Below, in pieces: positions 46,257 to 60,661 of a DNA stretch of 64,000 nucleotides. This DNA is from Anticarsia gemmatalis (Eukaryota > Arthropoda > Insecta > Lepidoptera > Erebidae): NCBI RefSeq assembly GCF_050436995.1, contig NC_134756.1, positions 1,612,001 through 1,676,000 of the forward strand, read 5' to 3'. The notes below the pieces were generated by a model that did not search any database, had not been told where the DNA came from, and worked only from the letters and a program-made list of their open reading frames with translations. The first letter of the stretch is position 1. Each line of letters begins with the position of its first letter. Position numbers and translations under genes: made by a program.

Positions 46257-49200
46257 TTTATAACAACCATAATATCGATATTTTCATACACAAAATATGA
46301 TTGATAACGTGACAGGTAGTAGAAATGAAGACCGTCAGTGTAACTTGCGCCGAAATGTCCGGCATTTAAGGGTAAAATCGCAATAATTTCCGTATCCTAT
46401 GATATAATAACTAGTAGAAATGTTAAAAACACTGTTGCAAAAGTGCTATCGAACATTATACATCGGATATTAATATTGACAAGAATATAAATGCGATTGG
46501 TTTTCCACAGTTTTTATATCAAGATCTCATTACAGAACATATTTATTTATTACTACAACTCATAAATATCGATTACATCATAGAATAAAAACACAACGAG
46601 TACTCGTTGAGAGAATAACATTAAATAATATAATTGTTATTAGACTAACAAGAACTTAAATTATAATTTACAAGATTGCTTTATTGATATCTGTTTTATT
46701 GCATCGAAATTTTAATTTGTTGTTCTGACGTTTATCAAGTCATAATTTTTATATTTATATGAAACTATCGCATCATAAAAATAAAGGAGCCAAGTTTCTT
46801 CTACATTCATTCTAGTTAGCATGATATCAACCTCTTGGAACACGTGGAGGCTTGATATTACTCCAAAAGGTGAAGGGGAAGGGGTTTTATAATGGCAGAA
46901 CTCAAGAAGCACCAGCACCAACAAAAGGCTTTCTCCCGTCAGAATCGCATTATACATCGATTGGGTTTGACTCAACTAATGTCAAATCGTAGGACCATTT
47001 TAGAATCCCAATAGCGCATGATCTCGAATGCTTGTTTAAAATTGACGCATTAGGTATTTCATATAATAATATTTCAATTTTGAGACAGCCTTCGCTTATA
47101 CGCTAGTTTTAAGTTAAGACTACGATTTGTTATTGACATTAGTTCGATCAATACCAAATTCCAAATTCGCTTCTATCTGAAGTAAGCCTGCAATTTCGTA
47201 CTTTCTCCAAACTAGTAAAAACGGAAAGCTCGTCAAAGGTGTAAAGCCGCTAGTATTTTTTTGCCGTCGCTATGTATTGCCGGTGTACCGGTCCGAGCAT
47301 GGCACGGTCCGGCCAAGGTTACCGGTACCGCAGTGTAACGTTCAACGACTAGTATCGCTCGTCACGTTTTTAGTTTTTGATATTAAGTAAGGTGTGTTCG
47401 ACGAATCAAATTTTTAAGGTTTTGGAAAGAATGTGTAGATAATCAGGGAAATTATCGATGTTTTATATTATTTATGCACTTTTATTTGAAGAAAGTAGTA
47501 TTTTACACGGACTTTTTTGTCTTGCTTGTGTCCAAACGCTGTGTAAAAATGATAGACCATTTGACCTTTATGACAGGTCGAAAAGAAATGAAACGTCATC
47601 TGGTGTTGGAGCTGACCTGTATTAAATAATGAATTGTGTTATTTTCATCTATTTAAATACATTCTTGTGTACGAACCTTTTACCTACTTCCTACACCATA
47701 CATAGAAGACAGAAACGTGTTTCAACGTTCAACCAGCTCTAAAAAAGTCCCTAAAATAAATTATCAGATACTATCAACAAACACAGAAAGCACAGCTGCG
47801 TCGGCAAACACCAACAGCATTTGGCATAATTATGGCAACGCGCAGCCCGTGCCAGGTAATTATTGCACAATGCAAACCCTTTCTAGACCTTTACGGTGCA
47901 GTAGGCTGTTAATTAATGGTTTCCGCTAGTTTCCCATAATGGTAGCTGCTACCTTTCCCAATGTACGTCCCATTAGATACCGAAGGCGAAGGTGCGTTGA
48001 AGTGTTTTGAAGTGATTGAAATTAGAAATACAATATTCTGTAGACGCTAATATTACAAGTTCATACATACTATAATGCGAAAAGACTTTTTCCCCGACCT
48101 TATATCTGTCCTACAGATATGTCTAAAATGACTAAGTTAGTTAGCTATCATCAGTTTAGACCCTCAGATACCTTCCAAAAAAAGAGACAATAATGTTGTT
48201 ATATAACAGATCCCGAGTAAGTAATGGAATAAATTATGTATAGGTACATAATACTCTCTCCTTATTCAAAGTTATTTGGAATTGCAAAACTTATCTACAA
48301 TAAAAATATGTAGAGGTTACGAACCTATTAAACATTCAGGTTGCCCCAGAGTTCAAATCGATGATCAATAAAAACATTTCATGGTGATCAAAATAAACAT
48401 CGAACGAACGGTACACCGATCAGTCAATATATTTAAATTTAATGTAAAATATTGTACAAAATATGCAAAGTGAAACATAAGTGGCCATGTTTATCTGCGG
48501 GGCATAGGCAAGTCTTTGGTGAGTAAACAGAATTTATGATAAAACAAGATGGCGAGAGCTTCAGGCTATGCAAGAGCCGTGTGAAAATTTGCTATGTAAG
48601 ACTGATTACTTAAATATTGAAGCTTGCGAGTGATTGGAGCTATTTTTAATAAGTAGGTGGTATCTTAGTAGTAAGAATGTTTATCTTTAGCTTTAGTATA
48701 CCTAACGTAATTGTGTCGTCAACTTTAAAAACATACCAAAATATTGCTTAATTATCATTTTTAGCCTTTCTACACTCATTGCAGGGAATAAGCCTCCATC
48801 CAAATACACCGGTCCTAACTAGGGACCTAGGTATACCTAATGAATTCTTTATAAAATGTATTAAACTCAATTCATATTATTCTAACCAAAGTTCATATAA
48901 GAGAAAAAAACGGTAGCAGTTCAAAAGAACAAAAGACAAGAATCACATAAAGCGATCTGATAAGACTGTTTGCTAATAAGTCGCGAGTTTTCGGAAGGTC
49001 ATTGACCAGCAATTGTGTCACAAAATCGAGAGTCACCGTGACACACAGTTTAGCACCTCAACACGCGTTTAAAATTGTCTATACTATTTTTTGTCTATTT
49101 TCTGTACTTTTTATAGCCGTAGTCAGTTATCCCCAGAAAAAAGTAACGAGAAAATTAATACTCCGAAAATAACATATAATAGCGTGTATAAAGTCCATTG

Positions 49201-49754
49201 ATATAATAATTATCAAATTCTAAAAACTTTCAAGAAGCACCAGACTCTGAACCTACTTATTTAGTACAACATGATTACGTGACATAATCCATTGCGATCC
49301 AATACCAGTTCCCGATCTCTACAAGAAGTATCAAAACAAAAACGCAATAAAATTTTTGTTGAGCCTGAGAACCGAACTCTAGACCTAGTAATTATCAGTC
49401 ACGTGAATAAATTACAGTTTGAATAGATTTTTTTACAGTACAATGTTCAAATCTGCGAACTGTTGCTAAGGCGTACTTTGACTAAGTGACAAAAACGATC
49501 ACAAAAAATATTTGTAAGCCGCCCGCTATACGTTCATTTAAAATCAATATTGTATCGAATTTGCTGACAGTTAGTTACAGGAATTCTAACCAAATGGCAA
49601 ATAATAGACCTGACCACGAAGTCTTGAAGTGAATAAGGTGGTCACCTTTGACCCTATTACCTGCTTGCAGAAACATACTGTTATTCTATTGGATCAGGTC
49701 GTATCCATTTGCGTCCGTTGTCGGCATGTTTGAGTTTCCGTGACACAAGATTAA

Positions 49755-49835
49755 TGAAATATGCAACTTCGAAAAGGGCACATCTCTCATTACACTCACA
49801 TAACAGATGTGCTCTTTTCGAAATGGCATATTTCA
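49755..49835. repeat. 31-bp inverted repeat, MITE-like
   Basis: Arms 49755-49785 and 49805-49835 pair with about three mismatches around a 19-base loop; they contain tgaaatatgc and gaaaag.gcacatct. The total length is 81 bp. It looks like a small foldback element of unknown family. Confidence 0.7.
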
Positions 49836-52330
49836 ATAAACATAAACCAATGTACCTATAAGCTTCGCTAAAAGAAATAAAACGGGATAAAAATCATGGC
49901 AGCTGTATTGGAGCCTGCTTTAAAAAAAGGACCGTTTTTTTTGTTATAGCGGCAACAGAAATACATCATATGTTAAAAATTCACAGTCTACCTATCACAG
50001 TTCATAAGATAGCCTTACGACAGACAGGCAGCAAGACAGCTTAGAATTATAGGCTCCCGTTTTTATGCATTGGGTACGTAAGCCTAAAAATGCAGTGTAG
50101 CAAATAGTTGTCACCTATAGTTTCGTGGGAACAAGTGTTATCTAAAGTAATAGATACGCATGTTTCTAGGTACGCTGATGCAATCATTATCAGCTGTTTA
50201 TAGCGCGACTGTGAGGAGAGGTTACGTGGACCAATAGACTTGTAAGTGGAAAACTGACAGTGTTATAGCGTTGTTTTGAGTTGCAGGTCATGGGAGATTA
50301 GTGGCAAAGTGAGGAGAAGAAAAGTTTTTAAGAGTACTGATTTTTTATTGTCAAAATGTTACAGAATGTCAAGTGCTTGGGAGTGCCAAATGAACCCCGT
50401 GAGTAATACCAAAAACAGGTAACTATTAAACTGTTTAAACGAGGTTGATAACGTCGAACAGCAATGTATGAAAACCCATGATTTGAAGAATATAGTACAG
50501 TGCTTGCAAGTTTGTAAAAATATAGAAATGAAAACGTTTGAAAAATAATTCGTTTGATTTCCATACTACGTACGACACATTGCCTAATAAAATCATTTTG
50601 GAAACAATCCAGATTATTTAAAGGTTAAGAAACATTAAATCCTTTTACATTCGCATAGCTAAAACAACACATTACGCATAATTTAAATCGATGTTTCGTA
50701 CACCAGTACGCAATAAATACCATTAATAATACCTATAATGTAAATAAGGAAAAACAAATAGCAAACATTTTCTAAAGGACTGAAAATGAAGTGGGTTTCC
50801 CTAACCTTGTACTCAAGGTCATTTATAAACCGTTGAGAAAAACATGTATTGTTTATTATTTTCACCACAAAGCTGGGAGACAAGACATCAACCGACTCTA
50901 AAGAGACGTCACACTGTCTACAGATAAACCTTTGTAGTCCCTAATATGTTATCGAAAACCATATCACCATTTGATCTCATGGATTTTTTTGCACTTTTAT
51001 CATTCTTACATTGCTTTATGAAGTCGGGGCTCCAGGCACTTGACAGTACTGCCAGAAACATTTAGTTTCTAGGTCATTAAGATATATGGATATTGTTATT
51101 TTACTTAGCCTCCAAATCAGAGCTATTAATTAGGTCTAAAACGTGTGGGCAAATATGCTGGCATTTTGCAGCAATATAAAATGAAGGTAGGCAGTTTGAA
51201 ATTCTTTCTAATTGGTCTAGGTAATAATTTTGATTTATAACACATACTAGTAATAAAAAATAAAATAACTGTATGTTTAAGTAGTTACATATTTATTAAA
51301 AGAAAAGATGAAACAATAGGATTAAATAACGTGGAAAGTTCAAAGTCACGATCGCTGCCAAATGTGCCTACATTAAGATAAAATATGGTCCATTCGTACA
51401 ATTGTGTTCATTGTCTCAAATGGCATTAGAATTATTTGGATAAAATTGTTTATATGAGTACATTGGTACTATACAATAAAATAATAGATATTCTTTGCAA
51501 TCTCCATTTGCTAATGGAACAAATGTGAAACTTAACTTTTTTCTTCAAGCTGCCAAAACTCCTACATATGCAAGATATTTTCATATAAAACCTTTTTTAA
51601 TAAATACATAAACAGCTCCAGTTTCTATTTGAAGGCGGTTGCAGGCAGCCCAACAATTATAAAAAATAACTGGAATAAAATTGCAAGTTTCTGGCGGTCA
51701 TCACTAACAAATAAAAATGTAAGAAAAGGGTAGTCAACCTTTTATTAGGCTCTTAAGGAGAGCGTTGTTAAAATGACGAGTCTAAATTATTTAAAAGCCT
51801 ACGATAAATAAAAAATATATCCTACACACTAGACTTACAAATTCAAGGCTACAAATCTTAACAATACGATCCATACATTTCAACAATCAGATTCTAAGAA
51901 CTGAATATGTAAACAGCATAAAAACTCACTTCTTTATTATACACGGTCAGTAAAAAGATAACGATGAGAGATTCGCTAATTGCTTGCTGCGCAAATCGAT
52001 AATCAAATAATTGGGCACTACGTTTTGGCTTCATGACCTTTTGTTTACTTTGTTTCCACTACCGAGGCTGATTTATAACTGTTTTTTGAAAATTGGTAGA
52101 TTTAGATTGATCATTGATTTCGAAATTCTAAGTTGTTCTCCGCTGACGCGGGCGTTGCGCACGCTCAACGATGTAGCTGATCCGACTGATATATTTTTAT
52201 GTTCTCTGAACGAATTCACAAAAGCCACATATTGTGTAATAAGTTATACTATTAGCAAATAAGAATGATATATTGTAACTTCTCTAACGCATTAGTCTTA
52301 GTGAATGTAATGTTAGATGTAAGTGTGTGA

Positions 52331-52352
52331 TAAATAAATAAATAAATAAAAA
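52331..52352 (+). repeat. (AAAT)n microsatellite
   Basis: About five taaa units are visible. Such runs often end LINE or SINE copies, but no element is recognised upstream. Confidence 0.6.
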
Positions 52353-52931
52353 GTTGCTAGGATTTTGAAAATTAACTTAGATGTGGGCAAGTGTCATCAG
52401 GGTATGCCTGAAGGTCGGGATAGGCCAACATACGATAGAGTGATGATTTGTACCAATAAGTAAAGGATTGACAGAAAACGACTATCATGTAGATTGCTCT
52501 GGAGATCTTTGCTCAACAATTAGCCAGTATAGGTCAAAAGAAAACTAAAAGTAAAAACTAAAACCAACTAAAAGTTGCGGTTCCCAAGCTGTGGCTTACT
52601 ACGGTATTATTATAAGTGGTCTGAGAAAAATTGTCGTACCAAAATATGTAAAAAAAAAAAGTGGGAAAATCCTGATTTAGAGTATTCTAAATCCTGTTTA
52701 CGCTATAAAAATATTGTTGCTATTATAAATGTCATAAAATACAAATTAGGTAGTTTTATTGCACCGGGTGTTTTGGCATTTATTAGCTGTTTTTTATTAC
52801 TCGTTTGTCAATTTATTAGTCTAACATCTTCAAAAAGTACCTAACTGATATTATTTTTACCGACGCTACTAAATAGGAAACACAATTTATTTGCACGAAA
52901 TCTCACAGGTGACATTTTGTTGCAGAGATAC

Positions 52932-52985
52932 AGAAAATGTTCTTTTCATATTATAGATCAGTATAATATGAAAAGAACATTTTCT
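52932..52985. repeat. 24-bp perfect inverted repeat
   Basis: Arms 52932-52955 and 52962-52985 (agaaaatgttcttttcatat plus tata, and its complement) match exactly around the 6-base spacer gatcag. The sequence could form a stable hairpin or cruciform. No flanking duplication or family is recognised. Confidence 0.8.
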
Positions 52986-53196
52986 TGAAGAAGGTATCAT
53001 GCATTTATAAATCTTTACCAGGCTTCAAAGACACGTTGACGTAGCTTCCGAGGAAAAAATATTATTTACCATAATCAAGAAATAGTCAAAAACGTCCAAA
53101 ATAAATTGGAAAACGTACAACTGTATAATTGGAATAAAGAAATCAACGATTCGAAAGTGACATCTTCCGGTAAGATTTATGAATCATAAAAATCTT

Positions 53197-53360
53197 GGCG
53201 AATGACTCAGTGGCTAGGCAGGTTCGTTACATTTGGAGCACTCGAGTCCCTGTTGTGGTCAACCGGTTATTTATAGGAAGGCTACTGATTGCAAGGTGCG
53301 TCACGAATCATTCCGGGAATACATTTGTAGGGAACATTACGAAAGCGAAGATGGAGTCAG
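53197..53360 (+). repeat. Possible diverged SINE
   Basis: gaatgactcagtggctaggc resembles box A, and gagcactcgagtccctg lies at box B distance. Family identity is uncertain. Confidence 0.25.
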
Positions 53361-56300
53361 GTGGAACGAATTTCTAAGAGTAATTTCATAAAAGCGATTA
53401 CTATTGAATACTCATGAAAAGAAAGATAGAAGTGGGAAAGCAGCTGTATTAATAATCAGTTTAAATGATCTGTAAAGGTACTTCTTACTCCTAATTAAAT
53501 GATTTGTCTAGATTCCCTTGAAACTGGCTTACTCTTTACAAACGATAGGAACCAATCACACTCTTAGTTCAATTTCCTTTCGTCATATAAACCTAATTGA
53601 TTCGTACAAGTCATTAATTACGATACAAATCAAAACTTACAATATCAGATGTAAAATACCGGATTGGAATATAATAGCTACATAAGCTCGCTATCTTATA
53701 GATAGAGTTAGTAGATAATTATTATCTAAGGTATTTAGTTATCGGACTAACACGTGTAAACCAAGAAACTTAACAATACTTTAGTTATAATCACCGGAAT
53801 TCGTTTGCAAAAACGTGCGATTTAATCTAAGTTTAAAGAACCCCCTTGACATATTTTGTGACCAGTTTGGCGATAGATCTTATGATATTTTAAACTAAAA
53901 ACTACGTTAATATGGCTAAGGATATAATAATATGTATTGTGTGATTATGTAGGGTAAAATTGGGCTTAAATGTGCTTTAAGTAAGGTAAATAAAAGCTTG
54001 CAAAAAAGATTGTACGCAAACAAAAAGACTACCTGAGCGTGTACCGTTAAACATAGCTTAAAACAAATATTTTACAAGCAAATGTTTAACTTGTTCGTGT
54101 ATTGATCGTCAGGAGTTTTGCGAATAAAGGTTAAAGGTATTGTCATCATAGCGTATAATAGCGTATAACGTCTTTGCAGGCGAATACGTACATGTATGGT
54201 GAATCACAATAATTGATAAAGTAGAAACACTTGAAATGTATATTGAAATACATCATATCCCACAATAGATATTACACAAGACGATTGTTACATATCACTT
54301 TATATTTCCTACTTTCAACAAATACAGAACAGAAACTGTTATGAAACTGATTTTCACTAGCAATAACCGATTTGAAACTGCGATGCAACTGATTGTCAAC
54401 CGGAACGAAACCAGACAAATATCTATTTCGCAGTATCTATAACGCATAAGATCTCAAATGTAAGCGAATAATCATTCCAAAGAATACAATTCATAAATTT
54501 GCATTACTTTCTTAGTAAACAAGGGTATCAAGAAGCTACCCTCATAATAAATGATCAAGGAAAACCGAATATTGAAATATTCAAAGACATTCTGAATTCT
54601 GTCTGACCCATTAAAAGGCAGTAAAAACTCAATTAGCGCGAACTCGAACGAAGTTTGCTTTTTGATTATTGGCAATTTTCGATTGTGTCGCTCAATTTGA
54701 GACGGACATTGGGTACAAGATTGTTTAATAATGCCTAATGGCGGCCGGTTTCGAAGCTCTTTTATCAAAACGGTAACGGTATAATGCCCAAATTAATGTC
54801 AATCTTAACATGTGGAGACATTGAACCCTCGTCTCTCGGGTAATGATTACATTTCAGATTGAATAATACGTTTAAGGCACTTTAAAAATGACTATCGTCG
54901 GATTGATATAATGTGGTCTTATTCAATGCACACTGAAAACTGTATTCGGAAATGGTCACCTATCCGAATTCTGACCGGATTAACGCTACAGAACCTTGTC
55001 AATCTATAAATCTGAGTAGTGGTCATTCAGTCGGTCTTATCGTATCAACTTATCCGTAGATAGCAAACAAGTAAGTTCATAAATATTCAAACAACAATAT
55101 AATCGGATTAATAAACCTACAAATATTCAGATCCCACGGTACATGCAAGTCTCATTTGCAACTTTGCCACGACAGTATTTGATTTCGGCAATTAAGATTG
55201 TCTGTCGCCCGTGCATACCATCTTGGCTATTTAGGTCGAGATTACCATACTAGTACTATCAAATAAATATCAACTTTATTGCACATAGATTAAGTATTAT
55301 TATTGAACAGTTGTACTAAGAAATCTGATAGGTGGATTGATTTAGAAAAATGGTTACAGATGATTGAAGGGCGATCGTGTGACAGTGTCAAACGAATTGG
55401 GACGTTAATGGGTAGGTAATTAAGTTTTTTATTGTTCTGTCAATAGTCTGGGTCACTCACCCACTGTATTGGGGTCGTGTAGGTGTCTAATTTGTTTTGA
55501 AAGTGCAGTTTAAAAATATACTGGAGTCAATGATTATTTAATTGTTAGGATTGGACGTGTGCAAACGTAAAAGAAACGTGCCATTTCTTAAGTAATTTAT
55601 GTAATGTGATGATATATGACTTAGAAACATAATTAGGTCGTATACAATATTACTTAATCTTATCCAGTCTATTACAGATTATGTCTTAATGTCTCACTGT
55701 TTTCTCCAGTCCATTAATATCAATTGAACAACGAACAAAGCGTTTCCCTAACTCCAGACGGTACAAACCTTCGAACAAATCTCACAAGTACTTCATTGTT
55801 CCACCATCCAACCACTTGTACAAACTCCGTACGTGTGCAACACTCCATTGTCATGCGAAACACAACTATAAACATCATACTGGGTTTTACCCGTAAGGCC
55901 TATAATCGTTTGTTATGCCCAATATGTATGAGGAAGCAATGATAAGAGAATAGCTGTTTATGTTGCTTCTGTCGTTATTAGGTGGTTGATAAAAACCCCT
56001 ATTGTCAATTTAATTCGACATTTACAGCCTATTTGGTACAATATACTGGCTGCTTTGTATAGCCTTAGCTGAGAAGCAAAGCAATTTTTTTGGTTTTGTA
56101 CAGCGTGATTAGAAATGGAACAGGTCCAAAGATGGATGTTTGGTAGGAGAGGCTTTGGTCTGGCAGTGAGATACGTGTGCAAATGGTTAATATTGTGAGA
56201 AGACGGGTTGATTCACGATAAAGAAAAAAATATTAATAGTGGATTGAATCAGAATACTATAGACATATAAAGAGATATAAAGCTCTTGTTTTAAAGTAGG

Positions 56301-59160
56301 TAGCTAGATGTATCATAGTTATCGAAATCGGTCGTATTTTAGGGTTTATCTTCTAACGGCGATACTGAAAGATCGTGAAATATCCGATAGTGCATTTTTG
56401 GCAGTTTCAAATCACGATGTGGCAATAAAATGATGAGTTTCAATAAAAATAAAACAAACTATTGCGGCGAACATATATTTTATGAGTTATGGTTTAGATT
56501 CGTTGAAATCTGAGGGCATTGATACCTAGACAGTAGTTCTAATAAAAATATAGACTTAAGTTCCTCGTTGCATTTCACAGTATGTTAGGAAAAGGTGGTA
56601 GTAGTTACACCTACACGAACCAAACTTTTATAGAAACCTTATTTTATGTACTCGTGAAATGATTAACTTGCCATGATTATTACTATAGGTTAATAGACAA
56701 CTGCTACAACGGTCAACTAGAAAACTTTTGCCAAAAATGGAATTCATATAGGAAATCCGCGTGCGAAAAGATCCGGGTGTCAGAATTTTGCAGAATACGC
56801 TATTGAATTTTGTCAATGAGATTTCGATTTAGAAAACGTAGTGTTGTCATTTGCAAACGAAACGGTTATTATGACACAAATAGGAATAGTTTAAACTAAT
56901 GAATAGCGTATGACAAGTAACATGTGTTTGCGGAAAATTCTACGAATACGTTGTAGCAGCAACCTTGTTTTGTTGCTTACCTAATCGACTGAATAACTAC
57001 TGAATGGTAGGAAGCCGGCATAACGACTTGTATTGAGAAGCTTTGTATGATTTTCAGGCTGCAGGTTTCAGACAGCAGATAGTATTCTTAACGACCTTTC
57101 AAAAGTCGAGAAATATTACGCTTAGAAACAAGTCTTAAATTTTAAATAAAAAGCTTTCATTTATATTATCATGATTATCACCCATAAAAATATATCGATC
57201 GAATCAGATAAATTATATCGATCAGTCGGTACAAAACACCTCGTAAAAATTACCATATCCACATAATATACCTAAAGAAAAACATAGATATATAAAATCA
57301 ATAGATTACGAGTCCAATGACATTGATAATATTCACACCGTCAAGATCAAACTGGTATAATAATATAATAGTTCTCAACAAACGACTTGTGACGTAGTTT
57401 CTAAGAAAAAACCACTGCGTACTGAGAATGGATTTATTTTCCCACGGCCCTTTGCTTAAGTATATTTTTATTTATTGATCATAGTTACATACTTGACAAT
57501 GGACGCACAATATATTGTTTTTCTTTATTCTTCATTTGGTTAATTTGAAGGATATTGCTGGCTAACAATTTCCGAGTCGTGGGAGAGCTTTAAAAACAAA
57601 GTTTACACCTTTAAATTGTATGGAGATGATGGAAATTCATATTATTAATAGATAGCAGCATTTAGGTAATACAATTCTGAAAACGGTTATTTCTATCAGA
57701 GACTTGGATAAGGCTGCACAGGGGGTTACTATTTTTCATACATTGTAACGACTTCGGATAAACTCAAAGTAGGTCTACAGCCATTACTTATTATTTCTCA
57801 GGTAGAATTTGTTAAAAATACCATTTAGCGATTCATCTGCATTACAGTGAAAGGAATTGAATTGCCGATGTAGTAGTGCATGAGAATTCCAACACAAGAA
57901 TGTTTTTAAGTTAAAATTAGCACGTTTAATTACCTTCAAAGGGCTAAAGGAAAGTATAACACCATGCAATCCCTAAGATTAAAGGCAAAACGTCGAACAA
58001 GCTTTCACTGCGCCATAAAACCATGGTGTTCTACCATAAACCATGGTGATAAAGTCAACAAAGGGCGTGTAACATAACATTACGCGTTACGGTCCGTTTC
58101 ACTATCGACCCGTTTTATGTTTCTTGTAGAAATGGTCAGTTATCAGTGCACCGTATCGGTTACTCAGGAATTTTGTTGGTAGAGGAGTTTTTACTGGATT
58201 TCTGAGTAGTGTTGATTATGATGTTAAGTTTTATCAAGTAGCCAATGGGCTTTTGAGAATAATGGCTAGATAATGATATAGAAGGACTCTATATACATAC
58301 GTTCAGCTAAAAACAAACGAGATTTAATTTTGCGGTTTTACGACGCATGAGTAGCATTTGACTATTGAAAACAAATACCTACAGAATTTTATCACAGTCA
58401 GCATATTATTATTATATATATTCAGCCTTAACTAGATCTTGCCCTAATTGTCCCAGAAGGGATTTGGGATTGTTATTTCCATCCAATATTCTCACCTACA
58501 TTCAAGATAGAATTCTCGACCTCAATCTCACTATTGATCCGAAGCTGCGCCTCAATTTTTACAACTCAACACCAACTAAAGTAATTAGTCCCTTGGTAAT
58601 CTACTAGAAGGTCGGGCAAGACAATTCAAGTCTAATTGATTTATACGTGTAATAACTACTGTCCGTGAGCCAGTCTCCCAAGGCTGATAGACAAAGACTG
58701 GCTTTCTGATGACAATCCATCTCAATAACCCAAAAACTATTTGAGCAACGCTTTAAGTGCTTTTAAATAGACATTTTTATGTGACACTCGTTAAGACGCA
58801 CCCATTGAAGAAACATTTAACAAATTCCTAGAAAATACAAAGTGTTTGTAGAGGTAATTCTTTGGAAAAATACGATAATAAAACTTAAAAGCTGGTACAA
58901 ATCTTACGATTCCATTAAAATCATCGAATTTGCTCCCGACAACCAAACCACTCGGAGTGTTCATACATAAGAGGAAAATTATGCGTGGATTTCATAGATG
59001 GTTGGCCTTTCACAGGTCCCTATTTGAAAGTCATGCTTCGGTAGGAAAATTAGAAGTCGATCACTGCCGTTTTTTATTAAATTAGCAGCAGCCACGTTAA
59101 AGGCTTTAAACTGGTTAAACAATATGACTTTTAAACAGCAGAATATATTTTTTTATTCTG

Positions 59161-59240
59161 CTTCTGTCCCACTGCTAGGTAGGTCTCCTTCCAAACGAGG
59201 GTTAGGCCTAGAGTCCACCACGCTGGTTGTGTGGGTTGGG
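59161..59240 (+). repeat. Lepidoptera dispersed repeat copy
   Basis: tgtcccactgctaggtaggt and ttaggcctagagtccaccac match the 22527 family. Confidence 0.6.
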
Positions 59241-59593
59241 GATAATTATCAAGGTAGCTCATCAATAAAATAAGCAAGATATTTTTGCATTCATGGCATT
59301 ACATCACCATAACAGTTCCGTGGGATCTGCCCTTTCATGGGAAAATTATGGCTTAACGACTTAATCTTTCATAAAATAATTAACCGTGTTTAACGGTATG
59401 GAAAATGTGACCACAAATGGGTTGGTGGCTAATTATAACCTATAAAGGATATCGAAGTGACGGAGAGGCGTGCGAATAAATGGAAGCTGAGTAAGGATTA
59501 TTGATTACTGTGACAATTGGACTAATGACCGATGATAGTAGCTGGAAAGTTTTATTTTATGCTTATTTTTGAAATAATGTTTGGGTAAATAAG

Positions 59594-59735
59594 ATGTATG
59601 GATGTGAATGACCCAAGGGAAGTTTGTAAAAATCGTACCAAATGGCGTTTTTTGGCCTATGAATCAAGGGCAGTTTGTAAGTCCTGCCTAGTGGCGTTCT
59701 CAGGATTCTGCCCACTCGAATGGGAAATAAACGTA
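59594..59735 (+). mobile_element. LINE 3' tail (REVC.DR family) with internal duplication
   Basis: gatgtatggatgtgaatgac, gggaagtttgtaaaaatcgt and aaatggcgttttttggcct are family matches. A second partial cycle (ggcagtttgtaagtcctgcc, tagtggcgttctcagg) follows directly, suggesting duplication inside the tail. Confidence 0.55.
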
Positions 59736-60154
59736 GCGGTAAATTCACTCTCTGTATCATTAACTATCATAAGTGTCAGCATTTGACCCAAATGAGCTGA
59801 AAATAGAATGCTTTGCTACAAAATTTTCCCCCAATAAGTCACTACTTTTATTTTCCTTATTAAAAAACCCATATACCTACTGTTATTGAACTAGTTATTC
59901 ATACCAACTTTATGGGAAAATTATACGAAACAAGTCTAAGAGAGACTTAGGCATAAAATTCTCTAGCGTTTAACAAAAAGATAAAATTCTAAACACCTTG
60001 AACTTTACCAAAAAAATCTATCTGGAAAATTACCAACTTAAAAATACAACAAAAATATTTAAAAAGAGAGTCGTAATCAGACCAGTGGGTAAAACAACAG
60101 GTTTCATTTCGTCCAGTTTTGGTAAAACATCTTGTGTTACAATAACAAGAGTGA

Positions 60155-60195
60155 GTGGTGACAGTGGCGGCCGGCGCGTGCGCAGCGCAAAAACT
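60155..60195. promoter_or_regulatory. CpG-rich patch with NRF1-like site
   Basis: ggcggccggcgcgtgcgcag contains cgcgtgcgca, close to the palindromic NRF1/Ewg site tgcgcangcgc. It is isolated in AT-rich DNA with no adjacent exon seen. Confidence 0.25.
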
Positions 60196-60597
60196 TTGCA
60201 TCGTATTGCACTGTTTGGTGTTACAATGAGCCTTTGATATGTAATACTTAATTGTTATTTCAAGTACCTGTAGTAAGTAGTTTGCTACTTTTGTAGGACT
60301 TTAGTTATCGAGTAAGTATGAACTGCCTTATGATTCTATTAGGTATAATCGATACTCCTATATAAATATTTTGATAGTTCGTAGGTACTTGAGAGTAACT
60401 AACTCATTTTCTTCTGGAAGGTATTTTCCTTCATCATCAAATTTTTGAAAACCAAATGTCCGTAAAGCTCTATTCCTATAGTAACAACAGAACTTAGATC
60501 GCGTTACAATGTCTGACAGCCGAACTTCATAAGGTACAATTAGCAGTATAAGTATAGTGTCATATTTTTTCATAGGCATATCTACAATTCTTATTTA

Positions 60598-60661
60598 ACC
60601 CATGACTGTCCCACTGCTAAGCGAGGGTCTCTTCCTGGTCGAGGGATGGGTTAAGCCTTTA
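60598..60661 (+). repeat. Lepidoptera dispersed repeat copy
   Basis: cccatgactgtcccactgct, aagcgagggtctcttcctgg and gggttaagcc match the 22527 family. Confidence 0.55.

Noticed and set aside
52575..52844. 89-codon plus-strand frame with a hydrophobic C-terminal stretch
   Set aside because: AT-rich composition makes Ile/Leu/Phe runs common. There is no signal peptide, family match or supporting exon.
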